From positions 810,392-874,391 of the forward strand of contig CH003398.1 of NCBI GenBank assembly GCA_000149265.1: a DNA stretch of 64,000 nt, given 5' to 3'. The DNA is from Ciona savignyi. Its lineage: Eukaryota > Chordata > Ascidiacea > Phlebobranchia > Cionidae. The translations under genes and the position numbers were made by a program. Each line of letters opens with the position of its first letter. The stretch's first letter is position 1. Below, in pieces: positions 59,901 through 64,000 of the stretch. The notes beneath the pieces are model-generated. The model saw only the letters and a program-made list of their open reading frames with translations. It ran no database searches and was not told the origin of the DNA.

Positions 59901-60034
59901 ACAAAGTTAAAAGGCTAGGCACCTAATGCAATAGATTAATTCACCTACCTCCACTTATGCAGCGTAAAACCGGGGCAATTTTCACCGCAGCGGAGACATC
60001 TTTTCCCAACCACGAAACCACTTAGAGCAAGAAA
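11875..60034 (-). CDS. prickle: Prickle planar cell polarity protein (PET + three LIM domains), gene span
   Basis: Fifteen minus-strand exons with matching phases join into about 1,087 codons. In order: a Cys-rich N-terminal motif ([14 protein letters not shown] then CCVHCKC), [14 protein letters not shown] opening the PET domain (about residues 125-228 of the model), LIM1 from [14 protein letters not shown]2 from [21 protein letters not shown]3 from CDMCGDLIG, a 500-residue Ser/Thr/Pro-rich region, and [16 protein letters not shown]. All are Prickle hallmarks; PET plus three LIMs with the WCSTC tail separates Prickle from Testin. Prickle is a cytoplasmic core planar polarity protein that binds Van Gogh/Strabismus at the membrane; in Ciona it acts in notochord convergent extension. 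The model exceeds human PRICKLE1/2 (about 830-845 aa), mainly through the middle exon. The first coding exon is missing: the most upstream exon found has no in-frame ATG. The last two exons are uncertain and I found no terminal CaaX box as in vertebrate Prickle. Confidence 0.92.
12183..12415 (-). CDS. prickle: Prickle penultimate exon (C-terminal tail)
   Basis: Acceptor ATATGCAG; the previous exon leaves GG, so codon GGA then [18 protein letters not shown] and on to [17 protein letters not shown]. The frame is open and locally GC-rich. A strong donor GTAAGTT sits at 12182; a weaker GTAACT at 12207 is an alternative, and reading through both ends at TAA 12174-12172. The residues do not match vertebrate Prickle, so the end of the protein is uncertain. 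Confidence 0.5.
12540..12840. repeat. Degenerate minisatellite next to the Prickle WCSTC exon
   Basis: Imperfect units of about 28-40 bp, core (plus strand) tcttaatttaccccatgac then acccctaaa. The units resemble the exon border itself (ctcaacttaccccatgacgt at 12831-12850), so on the minus strand each resembles a 5' splice site ATGGGGTAA. It fills most of the intron between 12415 and 12841. Confidence 0.75.
12841..13038 (-). CDS. prickle: Prickle exon with WCSTC motif
   Basis: Acceptor CCTCAACAG, donor GTAAGT. Encodes [20 protein letters not shown], a basic stretch, then [20 protein letters not shown] and YERWDVMG. This matches [20 protein letters not shown] in vertebrate Prickle, a diagnostic C-terminal motif. 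Phase 2 to phase 2. Confidence 0.92.
13133..13374. mobile_element. hAT-type MITE in a Prickle intron
   Basis: Ends CAGTGGTTCTCAAT and the complementary TTAAGAAACACTG enclose about 242 bp; inner bases GTGGCGTACC and GGCACACC extend the inverted repeat. Flanks GTTAAGAC and GTTTAAGT are only a loose target duplication. An open frame crossing it (12886-13344 +) is a by-product. Confidence 0.8.
13773..13907 (-). CDS. prickle: Prickle exon, C-terminal basic region
   Basis: Acceptor ATCACTAG, donor GTCAGT. Encodes [34 protein letters not shown] and [11 protein letters not shown]. It corresponds loosely to the Arg/Ser-rich RRSRSDNALHL region of vertebrate Prickle. Phases match both neighbours only with this donor. 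Confidence 0.85.
14029..14200 (-). CDS. prickle: Prickle exon
   Basis: Acceptor TTCTTTGCAG, donor GTAAGC. Encodes [20 protein letters not shown], then [20 protein letters not shown] and a polar end NQGGRP. A polar linker without a recognised domain; placed by phase and splice sites. Confidence 0.85.
14543..14689 (-). CDS. prickle: Prickle exon
   Basis: Acceptor TTTCAACAG, donor GTAAGT. Encodes [33 protein letters not shown] and [15 protein letters not shown]. Low-complexity polar linker; both phases fit the adjoining exons. Confidence 0.85.
15026..16073 (-). CDS. prickle: Prickle long exon, Ser/Pro-rich middle region
   Basis: Acceptor CCCTCTACAG at 16074-16075, donor GTAAAA. Encodes about 349 residues beginning [20 protein letters not shown], with proline- and serine-rich stretches ([37 protein letters not shown]), and ending PDDRLRK. 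The frame is open upstream to an ATG at 16106, but the strong acceptor in phase with the LIM3 exon suggests those 11 codons are intronic. Intrinsically disordered; it makes the protein longer than vertebrate Prickle. Confidence 0.9.
16129..16215 (-). repeat. SINE-B copy just upstream of the long Prickle exon
   Basis: Reverse tRNA-like element: tgattcgaac (B box complement) then ctatcggtcgccgttcggcc (A box complement), as in other SINE-B copies. It ends 55 bases before the exon. Confidence 0.65.
16635..16813 (-). CDS. prickle: Prickle LIM3 exon
   Basis: Acceptor ACATTCCAG, donor GTGTGT. Encodes [40 protein letters not shown] and [19 protein letters not shown]. Matches vertebrate [20 protein letters not shown] and [19 protein letters not shown]. 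Zinc-ligand Cys and His residues are intact. Confidence 0.96.
17092..17278 (-). CDS. prickle: Prickle LIM2 exon
   Basis: Acceptor CATCGCAG, donor GTGAGT. Encodes [40 protein letters not shown] and [20 protein letters not shown]. Almost identical to vertebrate Prickle LIM2. The last cysteines open LIM3. Confidence 0.97.
17290..17860. repeat. Low-complexity local repeats in Prickle LIM introns
   Basis: A duplicated tttttttggcacgaa lies at about 17303-17346. From 17620 to 17860 there are repeated aaattgaattgatcaagttc and cttatattcagcc blocks. The end of a SINE-B-like sequence (accatcacgggttcgaagc) is at about 17566-17584. No coding content. Confidence 0.6.
17403..17471 (-). CDS. prickle: Prickle exon completing LIM1
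   Basis: Acceptor TTGTTACAG, donor GTAAGT. 23 codons, [20 protein letters not shown] then CDE, matching human [23 protein letters not shown]. Phase 0 at both ends. Confidence 0.96.
17871..18005 (-). CDS. prickle: Prickle LIM1 exon
   Basis: Acceptor TTCGCAG, donor GTTAGT. 45 codons: [40 protein letters not shown] and FYFYQ. Corresponds to human [20 protein letters not shown] and CWHPSCFVC with ELLVDLIYFYQ. LIM1 metal ligands are all present, the first cysteine coming from the preceding exon. Confidence 0.96.
18160..18250 (-). repeat. SINE-B fragment
   Basis: The reverse tRNA-like head gataaccatttggccacaca sits in the intron between the PET and LIM1 exons, 50 bases from the PET exon donor. 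Confidence 0.55.
18301..18438 (-). CDS. prickle: Prickle exon, end of PET domain
   Basis: Acceptor TTTTTTCAG, donor GTACGT. 46 codons: [36 protein letters not shown] and [10 protein letters not shown]. Matches vertebrate YCNTLDEEEKRELQVFSAQR and KKEALGRGTIKLL. The final Cys is the first LIM1 ligand. Confidence 0.95.
20975..21084. repeat. Tandem repeat, four units of about 28 bp
   Basis: Unit acaaggtcccgctgtacact plus atttaac, repeated four times with one 5-bp insertion (ggcct) in the third-to-fourth junction. It keeps one forward frame open, giving a QGPAV peptide repeat that I take as incidental. Confidence 0.85.
22346..22517. mobile_element. GGAGGG-ended inverted repeat element, copy 1
   Basis: Begins ctaaaaggagggaaactg and ends cctccttccctccttttag, inverted ends of about 18 bp around a G/T-rich centre (tttaaacatggggttggag). 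The same family occurs inverted at 61466-61669 and degraded at 55812-55963. The 14-bp sequence caattccaacatgg occurs on both sides outside it. Confidence 0.75.
23395..23507 (-). repeat. SINE-B copy
   Basis: Well-preserved reverse copy: agtttcgaacccatggtggg, central aagagtcggaatatgtatcg, then gttaaccattcggtcacaca. It lies 40 bases downstream of a Prickle exon. Confidence 0.75.
23547..23660 (-). CDS. prickle: Prickle exon, PET domain middle
   Basis: Acceptor TTAATGCAG, donor GTAGAT. 38 codons: [20 protein letters not shown] and [18 protein letters not shown]. Matches vertebrate YFSCLPEEKVPYVNSAGEK and [15 protein letters not shown]. Phase 0 both ends. Confidence 0.96.
23661..24891 (-). other. 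Prickle intron (about 1.2 kb)
   Basis: No repeats or coding sequence recognised; ordinary intronic sequence. Confidence 0.55.
24892..25237 (-). CDS. prickle: Prickle exon, N-terminal motif and start of PET domain
   Basis: Acceptor TTGTTCAG, donor GTAAGA. Begins [20 protein letters not shown], matching KICQHCKCPREEHAVH in PRICKLE3-type proteins, and ends [20 protein letters not shown] then DQ, matching the hallmark [15 protein letters not shown]. Between them is a basic [10 protein letters not shown] segment. It contains in-frame ATGs (LMNMPAV) that could start a shorter isoform. Needs two upstream nucleotides for its first codon, supplied in phase by the exon at 59,949. Confidence 0.94.
25238..31100. 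other. Repeat-poor part of the intron
   Basis: I see neither coding homology nor clear repeats. The longest frames (118 codons at 27026-27382 +, 72 at 25345-25563 -) have no recognisable motif. Confidence 0.5.
31128..31235 (-). repeat. SINE-B copy
   Basis: Reverse copy with tgtatcggttgcgctaacca then ctcggccacacgaccgtaca, and a decayed B box end (agtttcaaagccaagatttg). Confidence 0.7.
31599..31709. repeat. 41-bp tandem repeat, 2.7 copies
   Basis: Units start at 31599, 31640 and 31681 with ctctctacagaaaacactga followed by aaactatagtcggtatattt. Units are almost identical, so the expansion is recent. Confidence 0.92.
31710..34520. other. Intron stretch without recognised features
   Basis: Open frames at 31916-32827 (105-134 codons) show no familiar motif; a weak SINE-B head fragment is near 33985-34035. 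Nothing else noted. Confidence 0.45.
34521..34674. repeat. 16-bp minisatellite, 8 copies plus a diverged one
   Basis: Unit TGTCCATGTTATAATG repeated from 34521 at exact 16-bp steps. The last two full copies carry an A-to-G change, and a diverged copy (tgtccatattacagtg) lies at 34659-34674. Confidence 0.95.
34675..39219. other. Intron stretch without recognised features
   Basis: No clear repeats or conserved coding sequence. Chance open frames only. Confidence 0.45.
39220..39237. repeat. Homopolymer G run
   Basis: An unbroken run of about 18 G on the plus strand. Its length may be inaccurate in the assembly. Confidence 0.85.
40130..40400. repeat. Degenerate minisatellite, units of about 40 bp
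   Basis: About six diverged units with core aaaaatgtcccttaaaatca and gtc(c/a)a(a/g)a. Spacing varies. Confidence 0.75.
41628..41990 (+). repeat. Interspersed repeat C, copy 1
   Basis: Aligns over its length with 53,590-54,230: shared gtatgttttagtg, gttgtgtttttatgctgctt, acatca, gctgactaca and tgctttgat blocks, and a tail tggtatttagac. Class unknown; no inverted ends seen. Confidence 0.8.
42170..42300 (+). repeat. SINE-B tail without head
   Basis: Contains tttaacgactgtggat, ttcgttttcca and a tail aaaattaactaaactaaatt, matching the body and tail of the element at 58,990-59,195. Confidence 0.65.
42371..42562. repeat. Tandem duplication, period 111 bp
   Basis: Copies begin gtctcggtaaactatcagct (42371) and ggctcggtaaattatcagct (42482), continuing aaatgtatat, cgtaaaa and caatgtatca in both. 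A SINE-B-like fragment follows at about 42570-42650. Confidence 0.8.
42998..43200 (+). repeat. SINE-A copy with internal deletion
   Basis: Head gcgaccggctatagtctggc through to tail aacatgaatatcctatccta, missing part of the middle. Confidence 0.8.
44230..44345 (-). repeat. SINE-A fragment
   Basis: Reverse mid-section: gacgggttacggaagctatt gcag, then cccattaatctattgggttt. A still more degraded piece follows around 44480-44600. Confidence 0.65.
44876..45045 (-). repeat. SINE-A 3' fragment
   Basis: Reverse copy beginning at its tail (gaggatatttatgtttatcc) and ending near tctgccgg; the head is absent. Confidence 0.8.
45925..46215 (+). repeat. Full-length SINE-A copy
   Basis: One of the most complete copies: head cgcccgactggttagtctgg, B box ggttcgaaac, gttgtgtccttgggcaaa, caacacactgcaatagctcc, and a decayed tail aaacacgaatg. 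About 290 bp; useful as a family reference. Confidence 0.88.
48136..48390 (+). repeat. SINE-A copy
   Basis: Head gtccgactgattagtttggt to tail ataaacatgaatatcctgtt, missing the segment between acattgcct and acacaacaca. Confidence 0.87.
48829..51100. mobile_element. 2.27-kb inverted-repeat DNA transposon, Harbinger-like ends, non-autonomous
   Basis: Outer ends GGCTGGATTCACACCA and TGGTGTGAACCCGGCC are inverted repeats flanked by TAA on both sides (48826-48828 and 51101-51103), as for PIF/Harbinger elements. A second, inner pair (cgattcacacc near 48924, ggtgtgaatcg near 51006) and an 18-bp perfect palindrome gacaaaaacgtttttgtc at both ends (48868-48885, 51063-51080) lie inside. The interior is AT-rich, clearly unlike its surroundings, and has no long frame, so no transposase is encoded. 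Confidence 0.85.
51101..53582. other. Intron stretch without recognised features
   Basis: No clear repeats or conserved coding content; short chance frames only. Confidence 0.45.
53583..54230 (+). repeat. Interspersed repeat C, copy 2, split by a MITE
   Basis: Matches copy 1 at 41.6 kb up to 53,928, and resumes at 54,183 with tattgtatttagac and ccaaacaactggtag. The 254-bp MITE between them is absent from copy 1, which therefore shows the empty site. Confidence 0.82.
53929..54182. mobile_element. hAT-type MITE with perfect 8-bp target duplication
   Basis: Ends CAGGGTTGTCCAACC and GGTTGGACATCCCTG are inverted repeats. Both flanks read GTCTATTG (53921-53928 and 54183-54190). Inner sequence includes gtgggccgc repeats. 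No coding capacity. Confidence 0.93.
54692..54846. repeat. 81-bp tandem duplication, two copies
   Basis: Copies start at 54692 and 54773 with ggcctcggtttaaatccacg and continue gcctgtagggcttatg and gaaaataa. About 90 percent identical. On the minus strand the frame stays open over both, giving a repeated TGRGFKPRP peptide. Confidence 0.88.
55085..55222. repeat. Short direct repeat
   Basis: Two copies of tataca(c)accgt/tgt then ggttactacagaaaccttt about 95 bases apart (around 55104-55132 and 55190-55219). Confidence 0.65.
55598..55765 (-). repeat. SINE-A 3' fragment
   Basis: Reverse copy from tail ataggatattcatgtttatc to accaattaatccgctgg. It matches the consensus closely and lacks the tRNA-like head. 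Confidence 0.85.
55812..55963. mobile_element. GGAGGG-ended element, degraded copy
   Basis: attaaagggagggaagg at the left, ttgttcctcttttaag at the right, with a centre (agattaggatagggggacgg) recalling the copies at 22.3 and 61.5 kb. Confidence 0.55.
56493..56645. repeat. 21-23 bp minisatellite, about seven units
   Basis: Unit ttccgttattcaatccgtag plus one to three bases, increasingly diverged towards the right (ccgtcggtttccatttttca, ccggtattcaatccg). Confidence 0.9.
57165..57295 (-). repeat. SINE-B copy
   Basis: Reverse: aatttcgaacccaaaatggt, then aaaatcggtcacgttaccca and ttcgaccaaatgag. Confidence 0.65.
57533..57880 (+). repeat. Two SINE-B copies in direct succession
   Basis: The first starts acggtcgtgtggccgaatgt, continues gcgaccgatacacataccga and ends atcatgggttaaaaac. 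The second starts at about 57655 with acggttgtgtggccgaatgg and ends catcacgggttcgaaacc near 57880. The heads resemble Ser/Leu-type tRNA (GTGGCCGAATGGT). Confidence 0.75.
58397..58498. repeat. 35-bp tandem repeat, three copies
   Basis: Units start at 58397, 58432 and 58467: atagagactttgctatactg then tcacaagcgacaaaa. The copies are identical, so recent. Confidence 0.95.
58990..59195 (+). repeat. SINE-B with complete head, body and tail
   Basis: tRNA-like head gtgtggccggatggttagca, body with tttaacgactgttcgtttga, then ggggcaaaaaatgaataaac and an aactaaactaaac tail. A tail-only relative lies at about 59695-59785. This copy defines the family layout. Confidence 0.75.
59695..59785 (+). repeat. SINE-B tail fragment
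   Basis: ttttctgttcctgtgtcgtg, then tactggggcaaaaaaataaa and ctaaactataaactgg. Confidence 0.65.
59949..60034 (-). CDS. prickle: Prickle remote N-terminal exon
   Basis: Between acceptor TTTCATTGCAG and donor GTAGGT the frame reads [20 protein letters not shown] then PGFTLHKW and AG, which with the next exon's G gives Arg. Joined to KCCVHCKC this reproduces the family pattern seen in PRICKLE3, CNSCREQCPGFLLHGWRK followed by ICQHCKC. Cys spacing, CPGF, the His and the Trp-Arg all match. Phase fits exactly. There is no in-frame ATG, so an upstream exon must supply the start. Confidence 0.85.
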
Positions 60035-61465
60035 CTGCAATGAAAGATGACTTGTATAAAACTGCCGATTTGGACTCCACGATTCAATAGCGATTTAGTA
60101 TAAAAGAAATCCTTTTTTTTATAAAATCGAGGCATCAGTGTAATATATAGACGAGTAGGGGTTAGTTTGGACGTTTATGACTTTATTTAGGGGTTCTATT
60201 AGATTCGTGATTTGATTTGAAATACGGGACTGTGCGTCAAACTAAGGTGTTGACGGTCGATTTGGTGATGTAAGTTTACAACTGCGGAAAACCCGTCGTC
60301 AAAACAGATTGGGCAATAAATTTCTGGGAAAGTCAGAATTTCCAAAAATGGCGAAACGTGAAACGAGCGACTCTGTCAACATTGATATTACACAACAACA
60401 AATTTTCAATCGGATTTCGTGACAATTTTTCACAGAAATCGGAGAACGCATCAAGGCTGGGCTGAAGGAGAATGCAAAGACTTACAACGTCCGGGGAAAT
60501 TTGACGTCATTCTTGTAGATCAAGCGATACGGAATGCGATACGGAATGTTTGAAAACAGTCTAATCATGATCCGACACCTAATCCTATGAAACAGCTGTC
60601 AACGTAGCGGATAGAGTGTTGAGCATTTAATTTTCCGCGCTGGCTATCTTTGCATAGGAAACCAAGGTTCGCCAAAGAATAACCATATCACATAACTTTG
60701 GCTTTAAAGGTTTATCGACTCGAAATCGCACCTGAAATTCCGACTGGTTGTGTAACATGCGATTCTAAATTTAGGATCGCGGCGACGAAAGAGAAACGAA
60801 CGGTTTCTCCCAAACCAAAGGAAACAGCAAAAAAAGTTGGCAGATCAGGGCTATTAAGAACGGTCAATTAATACGGATTACCGTCGGGTTAGATTCCGTA
60901 GCGTGTTTTTCAGGATTATGTCCATCTAATCTGACAACGGTAGAATTTTGAAGAGTTCTATATGACCGTGCGCCGAAGCTTGGTACTAAAAGCACGACCA
61001 GTTCATTTCAATTGGGTGAATTCCCTATGTAAGCCCCAATAACTGTCATTTACATCATTTATCATACACAGACTAAACAGTCGAGCGAACGTGCCTAAAC
61101 AATATCGTGTGTCGACGCTTTTTGTATCCTAACATTCGAAGTGCTTCTCGAGAATTCGTCATACCAATATGACGTCACGGACGCTTAATTGTCCAACGCT
61201 GTCTAAGAATGCGCATCGATGACACTTGACCGGGACCCGTAATCAAAGAGTTTGCGGCGAAGATAATTGACCTATACGCGCGTGTCTTGCACCAAGTAGT
61301 GTTGACTCCGCACGAAATACTGTTGATTATCAGCGCCTCTTAAAGCACGGCTTTAAATCCACCTGCTTCGAGCTATTTGAGTCGAAATAGAAGACGAACA
61401 GCCACAAACTGGGCGCAAAATAACTCGCTGGGCTGACGAGAAAAAATTATGTTCAAGGGGCAACA

Positions 61466-61669
61466 CTAAAAGGAGGGAAAGAGGGAAGGAGGGAAACTGC
61501 TCACTAAAACTATGGAAACTAATTTTAACCCTGCCCTAAACACTAATCTCGACCCCATAACTATAACGCTAACTCCAACCCCATGTTTAAAACTAACTCT
61601 TAAAGTCATAATCTTCATTTAAGTGTGCAGTTTCCCTCCTTCCCGCCTTCCCGCTTTCCCTTCTTTTAG
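61466..61669. mobile_element. GGAGGG-ended inverted repeat element, best copy
   Basis: Left end ctaaaaggagggaaagaggg then aaggagggaaactg; right end cagtttccctccttcccgcc then ttcccgctttcccttctttt ag. Inverted ends of about 40 bp surround a centre that is the reverse complement of the copy at 22.3 kb (ccaaccccatgtttaaaact). Confidence 0.82.
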
Positions 61670-62329
61670 ATTATTTCCCCCTGTTTAAGTTCTATAAATT
61701 GCACATAGACTTTGCAATCGAACTCCCATTGTAAAATCCCCTACACGTGGCGTGCACATGTGGTTGTTTAAACTTAAATTTGGGAAGATTAAAATACAGA
61801 AGTATGGAAGTCCAGAAATATGGATAATTTAATCCCCAATCCTCTCTAATAGCTATAAGTTTAAAACTATTAAAATTCTAACATTGGTACTGATCACTAA
61901 ATGCCTAAGAAATGTGTTGTATTACCATTATAATGTTTGCTTTAATGTGCTGTACAGAGAATTTTATTTTATTTTCCTATTTCTGTTGTTTATATTTCCC
62001 TTTTCAGTATACACCTATTTATACGGGTATATAACCATAAAAATTCCTTAAGCGCATTATGTTAATGGGTTAACATGACCTGTAATTTGCCGGACCTCCA
62101 GTTAAGCGTGTCGTGGCTTTCGGCTTGTGGTTTTCGGCGATTAAGTTTGGAATTACATTCTTGTTGGGACAAGGAGATTTCACCCGACGAAGGTGACGAC
62201 GCGAGAGCATTTCCCCGGTGGCTTCTGCTTAATCCTGTGTCACCAAACTAAACGTGATGTCGTCACCTTGGTCACGACTCTTAAACAGGTCGGTTGGCAG
62301 TCAGACTTCTTTTTAACTGAGCCAAGTTT

Positions 62330-62415
62330 CGAACCCATGATGGGATCGTCACTCAAACCTTTTTTATAGTAGTTTATATCTGTTATATCGTTAACCATTC
62401 GGCCACACGACCGTA
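62330..62415 (-). repeat. SINE-B copy
   Basis: Reverse: gtttcgaacccatgatggga, then atcgttaaccattcggccac and acgaccgta. Confidence 0.72.
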
Positions 62416-63947
62416 ACGACAGGCAAATTTACTGGAAGTTTCTAGCAGTTCAAATCATGTTATTGTTTGACTTTTAAGCAAAAAATATGCAAATTGAAGG
62501 GGGTAACTCGAAAATTAAGAAGAACAACCGATAGCAATATACAGAACGAGAAAACCAAATTACGTGGCCTCTTTGGTCTGCAAATGTATGAAAATGAGAG
62601 ACCATAACCGAAACACTAATATCAATTTCAAACGTTCGTTAACTTTCAACGTGTTATGCACAAAACAAATGGTGTGTATAGGTTGATATGTGATACACCC
62701 ATAATAACGCATGTTATGTTCATTGCGTCAAAACTGCCTTCTACCTGGGGTATTTTTGCTTGTACGAGCTATTAATATATTTTATCAATTAAGCCTAGAT
62801 GTCGATTCGCAGATTACACAAAGAATAGCGAACGGGTTTTTTAAGCACTCAGAAAAGCAAAACGTTCCAAAATCGGATTAGAAGCTTCTTTAGGAGAAAT
62901 ATAAGGCTTATAACAATTCGTATATTTACCATTGCGGTCGTCATATTTAACATAGCACGCTGTCCTCCTAATCCACGCTTCGGGCGACGATTAATTAGCC
63001 ATGAGCAGTCTGATAAGGATAATTAACAAACCCAAAGTATGTAAATAATACAAGTAGGTAAAAACACGGAATGACTTGCGGGAGGTTTTGCGGTCGCCTG
63101 AAAACGCTAGCCGGATCATGACAAAAACGTCTAACGGCTCGTTTCTTAATATACGTGTACAAACAATACCGTTCGAGACAGGCCAAGGCTAACACACAAA
63201 AGCCAAAACAAGTGTATTCTTTACAGCCGTACTGCTGTATTTATAATGACAATTTGGTGCCGCATTATAGACCTAACTTAGATTATCGCTTTATGGCAGT
63301 GTTCCGAGCAAAAGTTTAATGTTTTAGATGATTTTAAGACCTAGTAACGTTAGTTTTCGATTATAACTAATTTCTACTAACATAAGCTATTAAAATAATA
63401 TTGATTCGTTGTACTTACTGCGGTGTTGGTTGTAAACTTGTTTTCTGACATTGAAATCGTTTCTCAGCAATTCTCGACACTTGCACACCTAAGTTCCTGC
63501 TCTAAACCTATTATTCTAAAAGAAACGAAGCCGTGTTTACCTCAGTTTTGAGCTAAAAAGGCTGTGTACACGGTGTCCGTGGTGTTTGGTCGTTTTCACG
63601 CTGAGCAAATAGACTTTTCATCAAGCGGCCTCTTCAAATCATTATGTACTACAAGCGCAAAGAAAAGTTGCTCTCGGGGGACATCGAGTGGTTAAGTCCA
63701 GCGACAGAGTAATTATGTTTTGTCTATGGAAGCGTGCGAGCACCTCTCGGATTGTGTACTCGATAGATAAGCTGTGGGCAAGGTAATTATAGCTAATCTA
63801 ATTGCGTGGCGGCAAATTCCTGGCCCCGTACGCAAAGCGTTGATTAGATCTGAACAGGCTTGCGGCGAATCGACATCCAATATCGATTACAAGTTAATTC
63901 AACACGAAGGCACGAACAACCATCACCAAACAAACACAACTCATCTA

Positions 63948-64000
63948 CGGTTGTGTGGACGAATGGTTAACGCGACCGATACATACACCGAATTATATAT
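63948..64000 (+). repeat. SINE-B copy cut by the window edge
   Basis: ggttgtgtggacgaatggtt then aacgcgaccgatacatacac, continuing beyond the window. Confidence 0.7.

Larger units (their letters stand above)
25238..59948 (-). other. Very large Prickle intron (about 34.7 kb)
   Basis: Inferred from the pairing of the exon at 59,949-60,034 with that at 24,892-25,237: the phase-2 donor fits the phase-2 acceptor and joins a conserved motif. I found no nested gene with recognisable homology on either strand. Repeats are sparse from 25 to 41 kb and denser from 41 to 59 kb; they are listed separately. Regulatory elements are likely but cannot be pointed out from sequence alone, and an alternative promoter could lie inside. 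Confidence 0.75.
60035..64000. other. Upstream of the first recognised Prickle exon
   Basis: The missing Prickle start exon and promoter should lie on this side or beyond the window; I could not choose a convincing short ATG exon. Recognised content is limited to a GGAGGG-ended element (61466-61669), a SINE-B copy (62330-62415) and the start of another at the right edge. Confidence 0.5.

Overview
The window reads as ascidian (tunicate) nuclear DNA, most likely a Ciona species. The genes are animal genes with short, phase-consistent introns, the background is AT-rich, and tRNA-derived SINEs of a kind I associate with Ciona recur throughout. Species was judged from memory, without a search. Three protein genes are supported. 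All exon junctions were placed by reading GT/AG sites, matching codon phase and recalling family sequences; none has transcript support.

Left end (1-11.4 kb), plus strand: an apparently intronless SYCP1-like gene (1699-4095, synaptonemal complex transverse filament) is followed 380 bp later by a complete 11-exon FAM50/XAP5 gene (4476-11332, nuclear splicing-associated factor). The FAM50 introns are packed with SINE-A copies, two hAT-type MITEs, minisatellites and a 100-N assembly gap (5137-5236).

Rest of the window, minus strand: a Prickle gene converges on FAM50. Its exons run from 60.0 kb down to about 11.9 kb and encode, in order, an N-terminal Cys/His motif, a PET domain, three LIM domains, a long Ser/Pro-rich region and the conserved acidic WCSTC motif. 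Most coding exons lie between 11.9 and 25.2 kb. One more coding exon, found here by its CPGF..HKWR motif, lies at 59,949-60,034, so a single intron covers about 34.7 kb. The first coding exon and promoter are not identified and may lie outside the window.

25.2-59.9 kb and 60-64 kb: I recognise no conserved protein genes. These stretches hold two tRNA-derived SINE families (A and B), a 2.27-kb element with Harbinger-like ends, hAT-type MITEs with perfect 8-bp target duplications, a GGAGGG-ended inverted-repeat family, a roughly 350-bp interspersed repeat and several short tandem arrays. The three genes do not form a pathway: meiosis (SYCP1), splicing (FAM50) and planar cell polarity (Prickle). 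No wholly new system was found. The most useful observations are the remote Prickle exon, the intronless SYCP1, duplicated splice-site sequences in introns, and insertion histories that can be read from target duplications.
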